64,000 nt of DNA from Pseudorhizobium flavum. GTDB lineage: Bacteria > Pseudomonadota > Alphaproteobacteria > Rhizobiales > Rhizobiaceae. Below the pieces are notes generated by a model. The model had not been told where the DNA came from and did no database searches. It was given only the letters and a program-made list of their open reading frames with translations. Position 1 is the first letter of the stretch; every line of letters begins with the position of its first letter. The stretch lies in the NCBI RefSeq assembly GCF_902502825.2, contig NZ_LR723670.1:496001-560000 (forward strand). The letters are read 5' to 3'. Made by a program: the position numbers and the translations under genes. Of this stretch, positions 63,282-64,000 are shown piece by piece.

Positions 63282-64000
63282 ATGGCCAGATCTCTGGGAC
63301 CCGTGAAACGGACGTTTTCTCCATGGACAGAACCCGACGCCGTACCATTCATCCGCTTTGAGAACATCACGAAGCGCTTCGGCGATTTCACCGCCGTCAG
63401 TGAACTGAGCCTCGACATATACGAACGTGAGTTCTTCTCCTTGCTCGGCCCTTCGGGATGCGGCAAGACCACGCTGATGCGGATGCTGGCGGGGTTCGAG
63501 GAGCCGACGGAAGGTCGCATCCTGCTTCAAGGCAAGGACATCTCGGGCGTGCCGCCCTATCGGCGCCCGACCAACATGATGTTCCAGAGCTACGCGCTCT
63601 TCCCCCACATGACGGTGGAGAAGAATATTGCCTTCGGTCTCGAACAGGACAAGCTGCCGAAGGGAGAGATCGACGAGCGGGTCCAGGAAATGCTGAGGCT
63701 CGTCAGGCTGGAGGAGTTTGCGAAGCGCAAGCCCGGGCAATTGTCCGGTGGCCAGCGGCAGCGCGTGGCTCTTGCTCGCTCCCTCGCGAAGCGTCCGAAA
63801 GTGCTTCTGCTGGACGAACCGCTGGGCGCCCTCGATCGCAAGCTGCGCGAGGAAACGCAGTTTGAGCTGATGGATATCCAGCACACGCTGGGCCTGACCT
63901 TCCTGATCGTCACCCATGACCAGGAGGAGGCGATGACGGTCTCGGATCGTATTGCGGTGATGGACAAGGGCAGGATCGTTCAGGTTGCCACGCCTGCCGA
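63282..64000 (+). CDS. potG: Polyamine ABC transporter ATP-binding protein PotG (3' end cut by window edge)
   Basis: PotG drives the polyamine importer with the PotHI permeases, which should lie beyond the window. The visible 239 codons contain Walker [10 protein letters not shown] (about residues 57-65), the Q-loop [10 protein letters not shown], signature [15 protein letters not shown], Walker [12 protein letters not shown], and the switch His in VTHDQEEAM. The start ATG 63282 follows GGAGCAAGC. It is 72 bp after potF. Confidence 0.94.
   Translation, partial: MARSLGPVKRTFSPWTEPDAVPFIRFENITKRFGDFTAVSELSLDIYEREFFSLLGPSGCGKTTLMRMLAGFEEPTEGRILLQGKDISGVPPYRRPTNMMFQSYALFPHMTVEKNIAFGLEQDKLPKGEIDERVQEMLRLVRLEEFAKRKPGQLSGGQRQRVALARSLAKRPKVLLLDEPLGALDRKLREETQFELMDIQHTLGLTFLIVTHDQEEAMTVSDRIAVMDKGRIVQVATPA

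Overview
The window looks like chromosomal DNA of a member of the Rhizobiaceae (Sinorhizobium/Rhizobium/Agrobacterium type). The gene content and order match the motility region known from that group: motA-fliM-fliN-fliG-flhB opposite flgF-fliI, then flgB...fliP, a block of flagellin genes, motB-motC-fliK, rem, and flgE-flgK-flgL-flaF-flbT-flgD-fliQ-flhA-fliR. MotC, MotE, Rem, FlaF, FlbT and the agl alpha-glucoside operon are typical of these alphaproteobacteria. No rRNA, tRNA, insertion sequence, phage or CRISPR array was seen.

Positions 1-37225 are flagellar. A minus-strand operon (motA, fliM, fliN, fliG, flhB) runs off the left edge just after the FlhB NPTH motif. From 4750 everything is on the plus strand: DUF1217 gene-flgF-fliI-orphan; flgB to fliP; four tandem flagellin genes, each with its own leader and most with their own terminator; a FliH-like gene-motB-motC-fliK-lytic transglycosylase; rem; flgE to fliQ; flhA-fliR followed by FliJ-like, FlgJ-like and FlgN-like genes and an orphan. 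Six of these operons begin with the same element, YYCRCRCAAG-N10-TA, with identical spacing. The flagellins and rem do not have it. Three of the four flagellin leaders carry two consecutive RNA hairpins, and the second sequesters the Shine-Dalgarno sequence. The flagellin mRNA regulators FlbT and FlaF are encoded in the same window. rem and the fourth flagellin are preceded by TTAA-N7-TTAA, the CtrA-box pattern.

Positions 37326-40752 hold an orphan gene, a Wzz/GumC-like polysaccharide co-polymerase and folD. Positions 40773-48465 form the alpha-glucoside system: divergent LacI-type aglR, then aglE-F-G-A-K, with two near-identical operators between aglR and aglE. After a small PilZ-like gene comes the Entner-Doudoroff operon zwf-pgl-edd (minus strand), which would process the glucose released by AglA.

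Positions 53192-64000 carry polyamine-type genes (a PuuB-like oxidase, a glutamine-synthetase-like ligase, and potF-potG running off the right edge). They are interleaved with an HI0933-type flavoprotein, a LysR regulator, isocitrate lyase aceA and a divergent XRE/DUF2083 regulator that probably controls the glyoxylate shunt.

All assignments are from reading protein and DNA patterns; no database search was run.
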